In this document: piece by piece, positions 52,416 to 62,023 of the stretch
How positions within the stretch are numbered: the first letter of the stretch is position 1
How the letters are laid out: each line of letters starts with the position of its first letter
Assembly: GCA_945915475.1 (NCBI GenBank)
Contig: CAMEFI010000016.1
Location: 1-64,000 of the forward strand
Reading direction: 5' to 3'
DNA length: 64,000 bases
Source: an uncultured Clostridium sp.
Lineage (GTDB): Bacteria; Bacillota; Clostridia; Lachnospirales; Lachnospiraceae
The notes under the pieces: generated by a model
The model's database searches: none
Told to the model about the DNA's origin: nothing
The model's input: the letters and a program-made list of their open reading frames with translations, nothing else
Translations under genes and position numbers: made by a program

Positions 52416-54764
52416 ATGACACTGAAAGAATTGAAGATTGGCGAGACTGCGACGATTATAGAGGTAGGTGGAAGCGGTGCGCTACGTCAGCATTTTCTGG
52501 ATATGGGGTTGATTCAGGGAACAGAAGTGACGGTAGTGAAGTACGCGCCAATGGGGGATCCGGTGGAGTTGAGAATCCATGGTTATGAATTGACGATTCG
52601 CATGGAGGATGCAGGTAAGATCGAGGTAGGAGCTATTCATGAACCGACTGCTAAGATGAATCGGACTAAGGAGAAGACAGGCATTCCGCATCCCGGATTA
52701 GGAGAAGGTGGCAAATTTCATTCCAAAAAAGATGAGAATCCGTTACCGGAGGATGAAGTACTGACTTTTGCGTTAGTGGGTAACCAGAATTGTGGAAAGA
52801 CCACGTTATTTAATCAGCTGACGGGTTCTAATCAACATGTTGGTAATTTCCCGGGCGTTACAGTGGATCGCAAGGATGGTGTGATAAAAGGATATGAAAA
52901 TACCTGCATTACAGACCTGCCGGGAATCTATTCCATGTCACCATATAGCAGTGAAGAAATTGTGACAAGAGCGTTTTTATTGCAGAACCGGCCGAGGGGG
53001 ATTATCAATATTGTGGATGCAACCAATATGGAGCGAAATCTGTATCTTACTATGCAGTTGATGGAGTTGAATATTCCAATGGTGGTTGCTTTGAATATGA
53101 TGGATGAAATGCGGGAAAATGGAGGTTCCGTATTAGTGAATGAAATGGAGGCATTTCTTGGTGTACCGGTAATTCCGATATCGGCTGCAAAGGGCGAAGG
53201 CATTGAGGAATTGGTAAGCCATGCGATACATGTGGCAAAGTATCAGGAAGCTCCGGATGAGGTGGATTTTTGTTCGGCAGATGGCGAGGGACTTGAGAGC
53301 GCTGTGCATCGTTGTATCCATGCAATTATGCATTTGATTGAAGACCATGCGAATAAAGCACAGATTCCGGTCCGTTTTGCGGCAAGTAAACTGGCAGAAA
53401 ATGATCATTTAGTCCTGGATAAGCTTGCGCTTAGCCGGAATGAGAAAGAGACGTTAGAGCATATCAGTTTGCAGATGGAAGAAGAAACGGGAATGGATCG
53501 TGCATCGGCAATTGCCAGTATGCGATTTAACTATATTAAGTGTGCCTGTGAGGAGACGGTGATACGTCCCCGGGAAAGTAAAGAACGTGCCAGAAGCCGG
53601 AAAATGGATAAGTTATTGACAGGAAAATATACAGGAATACCATCATTTATTGCCATTATGGGACTTGTTTTCTGGCTGACCTTTAATGTGATTGGAGCAG
53701 CACTACAGTCTCTTTTGCAACAAGGGATTGATTGGCTTACCGGCATTGTTGATTATGGACTTACTGCAATGAAAGTAAACAGTGTACTCCATTCTTTGAT
53801 CATTGACGGAATATTTAGTGGCGTGGGAAGTGTGTTAAGCTTTCTCCCAATTATCGTCACGTTATTCTTTTTCCTATCCATGCTAGAGGACAGTGGATAT
53901 ATGGCGCGAGTTGCATTTATTATGGATAAGTTGCTTCGTAAGATTGGTCTTTCGGGAAGAAGTATTGTGCCGATGCTGATTGGATTCGGTTGCACAGTGC
54001 CGGGAGTGATGGCATCTAGAACCCTTTCTTCGGAACGTGACCGTAAAATGACAATATTGTTGACACCATTTATGAGTTGTTCGGCAAAGTTGCCAATTTA
54101 TGCATTTTTTGCAGCAGCGTTTTTCCCGGGACATGGTGCCATTGTAATGATTACTTTGTATTTTGTCGGTATATTGATTGGTATTATCATGGCTTTTCTT
54201 ATGAAAGGGACCATGTTTAAGGGAGAGCCGGTTCCTTTTGTGATGGAATTGCCGAATTATCGGATGCCGGGAGCAAAGAATGTGATGCAGTTGCTGTGGG
54301 AGAAGGCAAAAGATTTCCTGCAGAGAGCATTTACGGTTATTTTTGTGGCAACCATTGTAATCTGGTTCTTGCAAAGCTTTAATCTTCGTTTAAATCTGGT
54401 AACGAATTCTAGGGATAGTATTCTTGCCATGGTAGCAGGTTTGATTGCACCGATTTTTACTCCGCTTGGATTTGGAGATTGGAGAATATCAACAGCACTG
54501 ATAAGTGGATTTATGGCAAAGGAGAGCGTGGTGTCCACTTTGACGGTTTTGTTTGGAAACACGCAGAATCTGCTTGCGGTGTTATCACCGGTTGGGGCGG
54601 CAGCGCTTCTTGTATTCTGCCTGCTGTACACGCCATGTGTAGCTGCCGTTGCCTCTGTAAAAAGGGAACTTGGTACAAAATGGGCAATTGCAGTAATCAT
54701 TGGACAATGTATCCTTGCATGGCTTGCAGCGTTTGTGGTTTATGGAATAGGCAGTCTGTTATAA
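52416..54764 (+). CDS. feoB: Ferrous iron transporter FeoB with fused N-terminal FeoA domain
   Basis: The 782-residue protein starts with a FeoA domain (residues ~1-75, LKIGETATIIEVGGSGALRQHFLDMGLIQGTEV). The FeoB GTPase follows with GNQNCGKTTLFNQLTG (G1, ~124), GNFPGVTVDRK (G2), DLPGIYSMSPYS (G3) and NMMDE (G4). A helical linker and about ten membrane helices come next, with the typical GCTVPGVMASRTL and FMSCSAKLPIYAFFAAAFFP segments. FeoB imports Fe2+ under anaerobic conditions; FeoA is normally a separate small protein and is covalently joined here. The cardiolipin synthase gene begins 16 bases after its stop. Confidence 0.96.
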   Translation: MTLKELKIGETATIIEVGGSGALRQHFLDMGLIQGTEVTVVKYAPMGDPVELRIHGYELTIRMEDAGKIEVGAIHEPTAKMNRTKEKTGIPHPGLGEGGKFHSKKDENPLPEDEVLTFALVGNQNCGKTTLFNQLTGSNQHVGNFPGVTVDRKDGVIKGYENTCITDLPGIYSMSPYSSEEIVTRAFLLQNRPRGIINIVDATNMERNLYLTMQLMELNIPMVVALNMMDEMRENGGSVLVNEMEAFLGVPVIPISAAKGEGIEELVSHAIHVAKYQEAPDEVDFCSADGEGLESAVHRCIHAIMHLIEDHANKAQIPVRFAASKLAENDHLVLDKLALSRNEKETLEHISLQMEEETGMDRASAIASMRFNYIKCACEETVIRPRESKERARSRKMDKLLTGKYTGIPSFIAIMGLVFWLTFNVIGAALQSLLQQGIDWLTGIVDYGLTAMKVNSVLHSLIIDGIFSGVGSVLSFLPIIVTLFFFLSMLEDSGYMARVAFIMDKLLRKIGLSGRSIVPMLIGFGCTVPGVMASRTLSSERDRKMTILLTPFMSCSAKLPIYAFFAAAFFPGHGAIVMITLYFVGILIGIIMAFLMKGTMFKGEPVPFVMELPNYRMPGAKNVMQLLWEKAKDFLQRAFTVIFVATIVIWFLQSFNLRLNLVTNSRDSILAMVAGLIAPIFTPLGFGDWRISTALISGFMAKESVVSTLTVLFGNTQNLLAVLSPVGAAALLVFCLLYTPCVAAVASVKRELGTKWAIAVIIGQCILAWLAAFVVYGIGSLL

Positions 54765-54780
54765 AGAGGGAGTAATACAT

Positions 54781-56289
54781 ATGAGTAAAGTGATTCGAAG
54801 AATATTAGCCATTATACCAGCGGTGATTATTCAGGTCTTATGGATGCTGATTCTCATGAGCTGGCTTGCACCCTATGCGACAATAGTAGCTACATTACTA
54901 TCTATATGTACGTTTTTATTTGTGTTATATATTATTATCAAGAGAGATGAGGGTACCTATAAGATTTTGTGGCTTCTTGTTTTGCTGACACTCCCCATCT
55001 TAGGTGCGGTTTTGTATCTGGAGTTAGGGAATAAGAGAACCGGACTTCCCATTCAGAGAAAGCTGCAGCATGCAAAGCTGGAGCATGATGTGGACTACAC
55101 GGATGTAATTGCGGACATATCAAAGAATAATATCCGGTTTTCACAGACCGTTCAAACAATATGTAAGAAAACCAATTTCCCGGTAATGCCAAATGAAAAT
55201 GTAACGTATTATCCGCTAGGAGACAACATGTTTCCGGATATGCTTGCGGATTTAAAAGCTGCAAAACAATATATTTATGTTGAATATTTTATTATTGCCC
55301 ATGGAAAAATGTGGGATTCGATTGTGGACATTTTGCAGGAGAAGGTGGGCCAGGGTGTTGATGTAAGAGTATTGTATGATGATCTGGGAAGCATTTCCAC
55401 CTATTCTAAGAAGGATGCAAAAGCACTTAAGGCAAAAGGGATTCACTGTCATACCTTTAACCGGTTATTTGCGATCAAAGGCACACTGAATTATCGGGAT
55501 CACCGGAAAATGTTAGTGGTTGATGGAAAGGTTGCATATAGTGGTGGAATCAATTTAGCGGATGAATATATCAATGAATATGAAAAATATGGTCACTGGA
55601 AAGATATCGGATTCCGTCTGACCGGGCAGGCAGTACAGAATTACGTTATGATGTTTGAAGAATTCTGGTGTGCATTTTGCGATAAGAATGATGATCTGAC
55701 AATAAAGCATAGTTTTATGCCGATTGATTATTCGGCAAGAAGGGATGGTTATGTTGTAAGTTACTATGATTCACCATTGCGCAAAGAAGCAATCAGTAAT
55801 GATTTGTATATCGACCTGCTGTCACAGGCTGTTAATTATGTATGGTTCTACACCCCATATCTGATGTTAGGGGATGGACTGATGGAGGCGGTTGTAAATG
55901 CGGTGGAACGGGGTGTCGATGTAAGAATTATTATGCCGGGAATTCCGGATAAAAAATTAATTTTCCGAATGTCCCACAGTTATTATCAGGAGTTGTTAGA
56001 AGCGGGCGTCAAGATATATGAGTATCAGCCGGGATTTGTACATGCCAAGGCATGTATTGTAGATGATACGGTTTGTACAATTGGAACAGTGAATTTAGAC
56101 TACAGAAGTTTATTCCTGCATTTTGAAAATAATTCCTTGTTTTATCAATCAAGAATTGTGCAGGAAATAAAAGAAGATTATAGTAAGACACTGGAACAAT
56201 GTGAGCAGATGCAACCATATGATAAAGGTAAATATGCATTTCGCTGGTTGTTAGATGGTATTTTAAGAATATTTGCACCATTGTGTTAA
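54781..56289 (+). CDS. cls: Cardiolipin synthase (PLD superfamily)
   Basis: The 502-residue membrane protein has two or three N-terminal helices (residues ~5-75) and two HKD (HxKx4D) catalytic motifs: HRKMLVVDGKVAYSGGINLADEYI (~residue 240) and HAKACIVDDTVCTIGTVNLDYRS (~residue 420). Cardiolipin synthases join two phosphatidylglycerols and release glycerol. Length and helices match ClsA-type enzymes. GGGAG precedes the ATG. It is probably co-transcribed with feoB; the isochorismatase-like gene follows 19 bases later. Confidence 0.95.
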   Translation: MSKVIRRILAIIPAVIIQVLWMLILMSWLAPYATIVATLLSICTFLFVLYIIIKRDEGTYKILWLLVLLTLPILGAVLYLELGNKRTGLPIQRKLQHAKLEHDVDYTDVIADISKNNIRFSQTVQTICKKTNFPVMPNENVTYYPLGDNMFPDMLADLKAAKQYIYVEYFIIAHGKMWDSIVDILQEKVGQGVDVRVLYDDLGSISTYSKKDAKALKAKGIHCHTFNRLFAIKGTLNYRDHRKMLVVDGKVAYSGGINLADEYINEYEKYGHWKDIGFRLTGQAVQNYVMMFEEFWCAFCDKNDDLTIKHSFMPIDYSARRDGYVVSYYDSPLRKEAISNDLYIDLLSQAVNYVWFYTPYLMLGDGLMEAVVNAVERGVDVRIIMPGIPDKKLIFRMSHSYYQELLEAGVKIYEYQPGFVHAKACIVDDTVCTIGTVNLDYRSLFLHFENNSLFYQSRIVQEIKEDYSKTLEQCEQMQPYDKGKYAFRWLLDGILRIFAPLC

Positions 56290-56308
56290 GAAATGGAGAT
56301 GTTAGAAA

Positions 56309-56815
56309 ATGAGTAAAACATTAATTGTGGTGGACATGCAGAATGATTTTATAACCGGATCACTGGGAACGCAGCAAGCGCAGGCAATTCTTCCGAATGT
56401 TAAGCAGAAAATCCGGCAATACCAGGAAAATAATGATGAGATACTTTTTACAAGAGATACTCATCAGACCGATTATTTAAATACTCCGGAAGGAAAGAAA
56501 CTTCCGGTGGAACATTGTATTGAGGGAACGGAGGGATGGAAGATTGCAGAGGGTCTGGAAGTACCGGGATGTACTTATATTGATAAGCCGACTTTTGGTT
56601 GGACACATTGGAATGAAAGAAGTTTTGATGAGATTGAACTGATTGGACTTTGTACCGATATTTGTGTGGTGTCAAATGCACTTATTTTGAAAGCAACTTT
56701 TCCTGAAGTGGAGATAACGGTTGATGCAAACTGTTGCGCAGGGGTAACACCGGAAACACATCAGGCGGCATTAGAGACGATGAAGATGTGTCAGATTCAT
56801 GTGATAGGAGAGTGA
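56309..56815 (+). CDS. Isochorismatase-like cysteine hydrolase (nicotinamidase-type)
   Basis: The 168-residue protein has the fold and triad of the isochorismatase superfamily: Asp 9 in VVDMQNDFITGSLG, a Lys in the central region (YIDKPTFGWTHW), and the nucleophile Cys in GLCTDICVVSNAL. The N-terminal TRDTHQTDYL...LPVEHCIEGTEGW resembles nicotinamidases, which hydrolyse nicotinamide to nicotinate, but the exact amide substrate cannot be fixed. It is cytosolic. It follows cls by 19 bases and precedes the separately promoted purE. Confidence 0.87.
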   Translation: MSKTLIVVDMQNDFITGSLGTQQAQAILPNVKQKIRQYQENNDEILFTRDTHQTDYLNTPEGKKLPVEHCIEGTEGWKIAEGLEVPGCTYIDKPTFGWTHWNERSFDEIELIGLCTDICVVSNALILKATFPEVEITVDANCCAGVTPETHQAALETMKMCQIHVIGE

Positions 56816-56829
56816 TTGGATATACATCA

Positions 56830-56858
56830 TTGACGAACAGTAATAGAATATTTATAAT
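56830..56858 (+). promoter_or_regulatory. Sigma-A promoter of purE
   Basis: TTGACG (56830-56835), 17-bp spacer, TATAAT (56853-56858). Confidence 0.75.
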
Positions 56859-56910
56859 AAATGCAGCCGGTGAATCCGGATGATGAATAGAATATGGAGG
56901 ATATAAGAAT

Positions 56911-57399
56911 ATGAAAGTTGCAATTATTATGGGTTCTACCAGTGATCTTTCCAAAGTGGAACCGGCAGTTGGAATTTTGAAGGATTATGGTGTGGAAGTG
57001 AATGTCAGATGTTTGTCTGCACATCGTGCACATCTTGGACTTTCTGAGTTTATTGAAGAATGTAATGAAAATGGAACAGAAGTTATCATTACAGCAGCAG
57101 GTATGGCAGCAGCTCTTCCGGGAGTGGTTGCATCCCAGACAGTACTTCCGGTCATTGGTGTTCCACTTTCCGGTTCGGTATTAGATGGTATGGATGCGTT
57201 GATGTCCATCGTGCAGATGCCTTCTGGGATTCCTGTTGCAACGGTTGCAATCAATGGAAGCAAGAATGCAGCATATCTTGCGTTACAAATTATTGCAGTG
57301 AAGCATGAATCCATCAAAGAGAAACTTTTAAAGGAACGGAAAGATATGGAGCAGGCAGCCATGAAGGCAAATGCAGAAGTTATCGAAAAATTTCGATAG
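56911..57399 (+). CDS. purE: N5-carboxyaminoimidazole ribonucleotide mutase
   Basis: PurE rearranges N5-CAIR to CAIR in purine synthesis. The 162-residue protein has the nucleotide-binding start VAIIMGSTSDLSKVEPA, the active-site SAHRAHLGLSEFI, ITAAGMAAALPGVVASQT and the C-terminal GSKNAAYLALQIIAV. Length is typical of class I PurE. GGAGG precedes the ATG. It has its own promoter and is convergent with purC. No purK lies next to it in this window. Confidence 0.95.
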   Translation: MKVAIIMGSTSDLSKVEPAVGILKDYGVEVNVRCLSAHRAHLGLSEFIEECNENGTEVIITAAGMAAALPGVVASQTVLPVIGVPLSGSVLDGMDALMSIVQMPSGIPVATVAINGSKNAAYLALQIIAVKHESIKEKLLKERKDMEQAAMKANAEVIEKFR

Positions 57400-57425
57400 A
57401 TAGCAAATATAGTGACTTAAAAAAT

Positions 57426-57466
57426 AATCCCGCTTTTAAACAAAAGGTATGTTTGGAAGCGGGATT
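57426..57466. terminator. Bidirectional terminator between purE and purC
   Basis: AATCCCGCTT (57426-57435) pairs with AAGCGGGATT (57457-57466). A-rich and T-rich flanks suit both strands. Confidence 0.82.
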
Positions 57467-57471
57467 TATAA

Positions 57472-58356
57472 TTAGGCGTCTAATTTCTTGCCGGTTAACA
57501 TTTCATATGCTTCTAAATATTTGTCAATGGTCTTTTGGGCAATGTCTGCCGGAAGTTCCCAATCGTGTTTGCCTTCGTTCTCCTTTAACCAGTCACGTGC
57601 AAACTGTTTGTCAAAGGATGGTTGACCGTGTCCGGGTTCATAGCCGTCAGCAGGCCAGAAGCGTGAACTGTCCGGTGTCAGCATTTCGTCACCTAATACG
57701 ATGTTACCATCTTCATCTAAACCAAACTCGAACTTGGTATCCGCAATGATAATCCCCTTTGTAAGTGCATAGTCTGCACATTTCTTGTAAAGTGCAATGG
57801 TGTAATCTCTTAACTTGGTTGCATATTCCAGTCCTTTTCCCGGGAATTCTTTTTCTAAATGTTCTATACTTTGCTCAAATGATATATTTTCGTCATGGTC
57901 ACCGATTTCGGCTTTGGTGGAAGGGGTATAAATTGGCTCTGGCAATTTGTCAGATTCCTTTAATCCTTCCGGAAGGGTGATTCCGCAAACAGTACCGTTT
58001 TTCTGATAGCTTGCCCAACCGCTTCCTGTAATGTAACCGCGAACGATGCATTCTACCGGTAACATTTTTAATTTGCGGCACATCATGCTGTTGCCGTCAA
58101 ATTCTGGCTGCCGGAAGAATTCCGGCATATCTTTTACATCTGCAGATATCATGTGGTTTGGAAGAATATCAGAGGTCATGTCAAACCAGAATTTGGACAT
58201 CTGAGTAAGGACAGTTCCCTTCTTGCTGATGATGTTCTTTAATATAACATCAAAGCAACTGATACGGTCTGTTGCCACCATAATTAAACTGTCGCCATTG
58301 TCGTAAATTTCACGTACTTTGCCTTCTTTGATCGGCTTTAATTCTTTTGCACTCAT
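57472..58356 (-). CDS. purC: SAICAR synthetase
   Basis: PurC joins aspartate to CAIR with ATP in purine synthesis. The 294-residue protein has the signatures KEGKVREIYDNGDSLIMVATDRISCFDV (N-terminal ATP-binding part), ECIVRGYITGSGWASY, IIADTKFEFGLDEDGN and DEMLTPDSSRFWP. It is the longer (yeast-like) bacterial form rather than the ~235-residue form. The start at 58356 follows GTGAGG on the minus strand; in-frame ATGs at 58389 and 58437 lack a ribosome binding site. It is convergent with purE. Confidence 0.96.
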   Translation of the reverse strand: MSAKELKPIKEGKVREIYDNGDSLIMVATDRISCFDVILKNIISKKGTVLTQMSKFWFDMTSDILPNHMISADVKDMPEFFRQPEFDGNSMMCRKLKMLPVECIVRGYITGSGWASYQKNGTVCGITLPEGLKESDKLPEPIYTPSTKAEIGDHDENISFEQSIEHLEKEFPGKGLEYATKLRDYTIALYKKCADYALTKGIIIADTKFEFGLDEDGNIVLGDEMLTPDSSRFWPADGYEPGHGQPSFDKQFARDWLKENEGKHDWELPADIAQKTIDKYLEAYEMLTGKKLDA

Positions 58357-58454
58357 TTTTATATACCTCACATTCTTATAATTTACCATAAATAGTATTT
58401 TCCCATTAAGGATAGTAGATTTTATGCGAAAAATCAAGTCAATTTTCCTGAAAG

Positions 58455-58483
58455 TTGAGAATCCTTAAAGTTTATGGTACAAT
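58455..58483 (+). promoter_or_regulatory. Sigma-A promoter of the J-like/TPR-Hsp70 pair
   Basis: TTGAGA (58455-58460), 17-bp spacer, TACAAT (58478-58483). No CIRCE heat-shock operator is visible. Confidence 0.65.
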
Positions 58484-58520
58484 TTAAAAATAGTATTAAG
58501 GATATCATTCGGAGGAGAAT

Positions 58521-61500
58521 ATGTACTGGGATATATTGGGAATTGAGCCAACAAAGGATGAAAATAGAATCAGAGAAGCGTATCATGCAAAGCTCCATTT
58601 TGTGAATCCGGAGGATGATCAGGAAGGATTTAAGGAACTTCGGCGTGCGTATGAACAGGCGATGGAGTATGTGAATCTGGAAGATAATACAGAGGAATCA
58701 GAAGAGAAGGAGGATTATTCATATAAGAAGAAAAATGAGGTGGATCTGTGGATTGACCGAATTGACAACATTTATCAGGATGTAACAACGAGAAGAAATG
58801 TTGAAAAGTGGAATACACTATTACATGATCCAATCTGCGATGACTTAGATACAGAATTAGAAGCAGCAGATAAGCTCCTCGTGTATCTTATGGGGCATTC
58901 CTATCTTCCACAGGATATCTGGAGTGCGGTGGACAGACGTTTTTCCTATCGGGATAATATTCAGCAATTGAAAGAGAGGTTTCCGGAGAATTTTCTGGAT
59001 TATATGAAATGGCAGATTGAGTCGCCGACCTTTATTGATTATGAAATGTTTGATGGTAAGACAGATGCGAAAGTGGATGATTACATCAATAAATTATATG
59101 AGACAAAGAATGCGGAAGAGGATGGAGACTTAGATCGGGTTTCAAGATTACTTTCGGAATTGTCGGCATTTGAAGTGACCCATCCATTCACAGAGGTGGA
59201 AAAGGCACGTTATTATATGATGAAGGCGGATAAACTTTCAAAAGAAAAGGAAGATAATTGTCGGGAAACAATCGATAAGTTATATACGCAGGCCCTTGAG
59301 GTTATGGAAGAATTAGACTTTGAATATTCGGATAATATCTATATTGAACGGACATATGCACAGGCATTGCTTAAGAAGAATAAAGTGGAACCGGCAAGAA
59401 ATGTATATCAAGGATTATTGGAGAAGAATGAAAAGGATTTTGGCTCTAAGCTTGGAATCGCAGAATGTATCTTTATGGAAGGACAACCGGAAGAGGCCAA
59501 GGAACAGGTAGAGGAGATATTAGAAGACAGGGTACAGGATGTCGAATGTCTGATGCTGCTGGATCGAATCAATGAGGTATTGGTAAAACAATATTGTGAA
59601 ATTCTTTCTAAGGATAAGAATCGGGATATCAGTATCAAGCTTGGATGGTGTTATTATCAGCAGAAAAAGTTTGATAAAGGTATTGCGTTATTAGATAAGT
59701 TGGAAGAAGGGGATGACTATGATTATGTGAATCTTCGAAGCCGGTTGTATCTTGCAAATGAAGATTATTCCAAAGCGTATCCATATGCAAGAAAATGGCT
59801 TTCTATGATAGAAAACTCGGTGGATGACGGTTCTGCGGAGATGCGCAAACGTAAGAATCGATTGTCTCTAGCTCATTTCTCAATCGGTGTCTGTATCTGG
59901 GAGGATGTCTATAAGAAAGAAACAGGAAAGAAACGGGAAGAGGCATATGAGGATACAAAACGCTTTATTGATATGGCAATCGCTGAGGAGAATAATATAT
60001 TAGTTCGGTTATCTTATATGGAACAGATGGCACGATTTTATATCGATGCCAATGCATATGAAGAGTGTGTGGAGATATGCAATCAGATCATAGAAAAAGA
60101 TAAAGGATTTTTTCCTGCATACGTCCATCGGCAGAAAGCAAATTATGAGCTTCGTAACGCAAAGGATGTCATTGATGATTATTTCATGTGCATTGATATC
60201 TATCCCGAGTATGTTCCACCGTATATACTGGCAGCGGAGGTGTTTTATGCATTTGATCAGTATGATGATGTAGAAAAAGTAATTCAGGTGGCAAAGGAAG
60301 GGGGACTTCAAAGTGACAGCCTGGAATTATACAGAATCAAATGTATTCATTACAAAGATTTTTCTACGGAGAATACCCAAAAGGCTCTGGATGCATTGAT
60401 TGCGCTTAGAGAGAGGGTTCTTTTTGAGGATAAGGACAAGTCTACCGATATTGAAGATTTAGCTGAGTTAGAACGGGAATATGCTATACTTTATTGGGAT
60501 TTGGATAAGGTAGAACAGACTTTTGCGATTATAGATGCTTATTTGAAGGAACATCCTGACTCTGACGTTATGCGTGATTTAAAGATAGATGTCTGTATCA
60601 GAGAGAAACGGACAAAGGACGCATTGGCTATGGCAAAGAAGATGGTGAAAGAATTTCCGGATGATATTGCTAAGGCCATGAAGCTGGCTAATTGTTATGA
60701 GAGAGTGGATCAGCAGGAAAAAGCGATTGAGCTGTATAAGAAGATTTTGGTAAAAAAGGATGACTATGTTCCGGCAATTCGTCGTCTCATGTATATATAC
60801 AGTAATTTAAGTAATCAAAAAGATGATCTTGAATTATGCAAACTAGGAATTCAATATGCAGATCGGATGATTGAGCTTACAGATTCTTCCGATGCATATC
60901 TCGAAAAGGGCAATTTACAGATTGATCTGTATGAATTAGAGGGGGCAGTGGATAGTTGTAAGAAGGCGATTGAACGCAATCCGGATGCCTATTATGCATA
61001 TAATAATCTTGGCTGTGCCCTGTTGAAACTTCGACGTGTGGATGAAGCGGTAAAACCGCTGCTGCAAGCCATTGAATTAGATCCGGACCGGGAGCATCTT
61101 CCATATATGAATCTGGCAGAATGTTATACATTGCTAGGGGAATATGACAAAGCCATTGAAGCATATGAGAATGTGCTCCGATTTCATCCTAAATCTGAAA
61201 GTGTGAAGGAAAGTATTGCAAAGCTTTTTATAAAAAAAGGAGATTATGAAAGGGCAGTTGCTTATTATAAGAACCGAATCAAACAGATTGAAGATAAGTA
61301 TGCAAATGTCAGTAATCTGAAGCTTATATGGGATGGAATGGAAGAAGAGGATCAACTTCTTTCCTTATACTGCGATTTGGCAGATGCGTACCGGCAGGCG
61401 GGAAAGTCAGAACGGGCAGAGCACTATTATGAAAAGGTAATTTTGCGTTGGAAGAATCCGTTACGGGGAAAGATCTCCTGTCGTCATATTGCCAATGTGG

Positions 61501-62012
61501 CAGAGTATTATCGGGATAAAGGTGAATTAGAAAAGGCAGAAAAGCTTGTAAGAAAAGCGTACTGGAGGTCAAGTGATGAAAGCAATTCATATGAAATGGA
61601 ACATTTAATGTTTGTAACGGCAACCATTATGTTTTGCTTAGGAAAACAGAAAAAGGCAAGAGAAGATGCTATCGGTTATTTTTCGAGGTTCTATGTATGC
61701 AGGGGAACAGACAACCAGGATAAAATCTTTGAAAACAAGCGTCATCTGTTGGCAAATCTATATGATTTTGCCATTATGAGTCTTTGCGCAGGAGATATAA
61801 AAGAAGGGAAAGAGTATATCGAGCGTATGAGGAATTGCAATGTCTGTGTGACTTGTGAATGTATGGAATGCTTTGAATATTATTTTGCTATGGGAATTCT
61901 TGCAAAGATTGAGGGAAGAGAAGAGGACGCAAAGACATATTTTGAAAAAGCCATTGCAATCAAGGGTGATTATCCTTGTGCGCAGTATCAGCTTAGTACA
62001 TTAAAGAAATAG
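58521..62012 (+). CDS. J-like domain protein with long TPR array
   Basis: The 1163-residue cytosolic protein starts with a J-like domain (residues ~1-50: YWDILGIEPTKDENRIREAY, then FKELRRAYEQAMEY). The HPD tripeptide that stimulates Hsp70 ATPase is replaced by NPE (FVNPEDD). The rest is almost wholly helical with many tetratricopeptide repeats, clearest at ~800-1000 (DAYLEKGNLQIDLYELEGAVDSCKKAIERNPDAYYAYNNLG, then MNLAECYTLLGEYDKAIEAYENVL). A cysteine group CVTCECMEC lies near 1113. GGAGGAG precedes the ATG. The Hsp70 gene starts 11 bases after its stop, so it is likely an Hsp70 partner. Confidence 0.87.
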   Translation: MYWDILGIEPTKDENRIREAYHAKLHFVNPEDDQEGFKELRRAYEQAMEYVNLEDNTEESEEKEDYSYKKKNEVDLWIDRIDNIYQDVTTRRNVEKWNTLLHDPICDDLDTELEAADKLLVYLMGHSYLPQDIWSAVDRRFSYRDNIQQLKERFPENFLDYMKWQIESPTFIDYEMFDGKTDAKVDDYINKLYETKNAEEDGDLDRVSRLLSELSAFEVTHPFTEVEKARYYMMKADKLSKEKEDNCRETIDKLYTQALEVMEELDFEYSDNIYIERTYAQALLKKNKVEPARNVYQGLLEKNEKDFGSKLGIAECIFMEGQPEEAKEQVEEILEDRVQDVECLMLLDRINEVLVKQYCEILSKDKNRDISIKLGWCYYQQKKFDKGIALLDKLEEGDDYDYVNLRSRLYLANEDYSKAYPYARKWLSMIENSVDDGSAEMRKRKNRLSLAHFSIGVCIWEDVYKKETGKKREEAYEDTKRFIDMAIAEENNILVRLSYMEQMARFYIDANAYEECVEICNQIIEKDKGFFPAYVHRQKANYELRNAKDVIDDYFMCIDIYPEYVPPYILAAEVFYAFDQYDDVEKVIQVAKEGGLQSDSLELYRIKCIHYKDFSTENTQKALDALIALRERVLFEDKDKSTDIEDLAELEREYAILYWDLDKVEQTFAIIDAYLKEHPDSDVMRDLKIDVCIREKRTKDALAMAKKMVKEFPDDIAKAMKLANCYERVDQQEKAIELYKKILVKKDDYVPAIRRLMYIYSNLSNQKDDLELCKLGIQYADRMIELTDSSDAYLEKGNLQIDLYELEGAVDSCKKAIERNPDAYYAYNNLGCALLKLRRVDEAVKPLLQAIELDPDREHLPYMNLAECYTLLGEYDKAIEAYENVLRFHPKSESVKESIAKLFIKKGDYERAVAYYKNRIKQIEDKYANVSNLKLIWDGMEEEDQLLSLYCDLADAYRQAGKSERAEHYYEKVILRWKNPLRGKISCRHIANVAEYYRDKGELEKAEKLVRKAYWRSSDESNSYEMEHLMFVTATIMFCLGKQKKAREDAIGYFSRFYVCRGTDNQDKIFENKRHLLANLYDFAIMSLCAGDIKEGKEYIERMRNCNVCVTCECMECFEYYFAMGILAKIEGREEDAKTYFEKAIAIKGDYPCAQYQLSTLKK

Positions 62013-62023
62013 AGGAAGAGAGC

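Noticed and set aside
52136-52588. 150-codon open frame overlapping the AlkD-like and feoAB genes
   Set aside because: It runs out of frame through two well-supported genes and the promoter between them.
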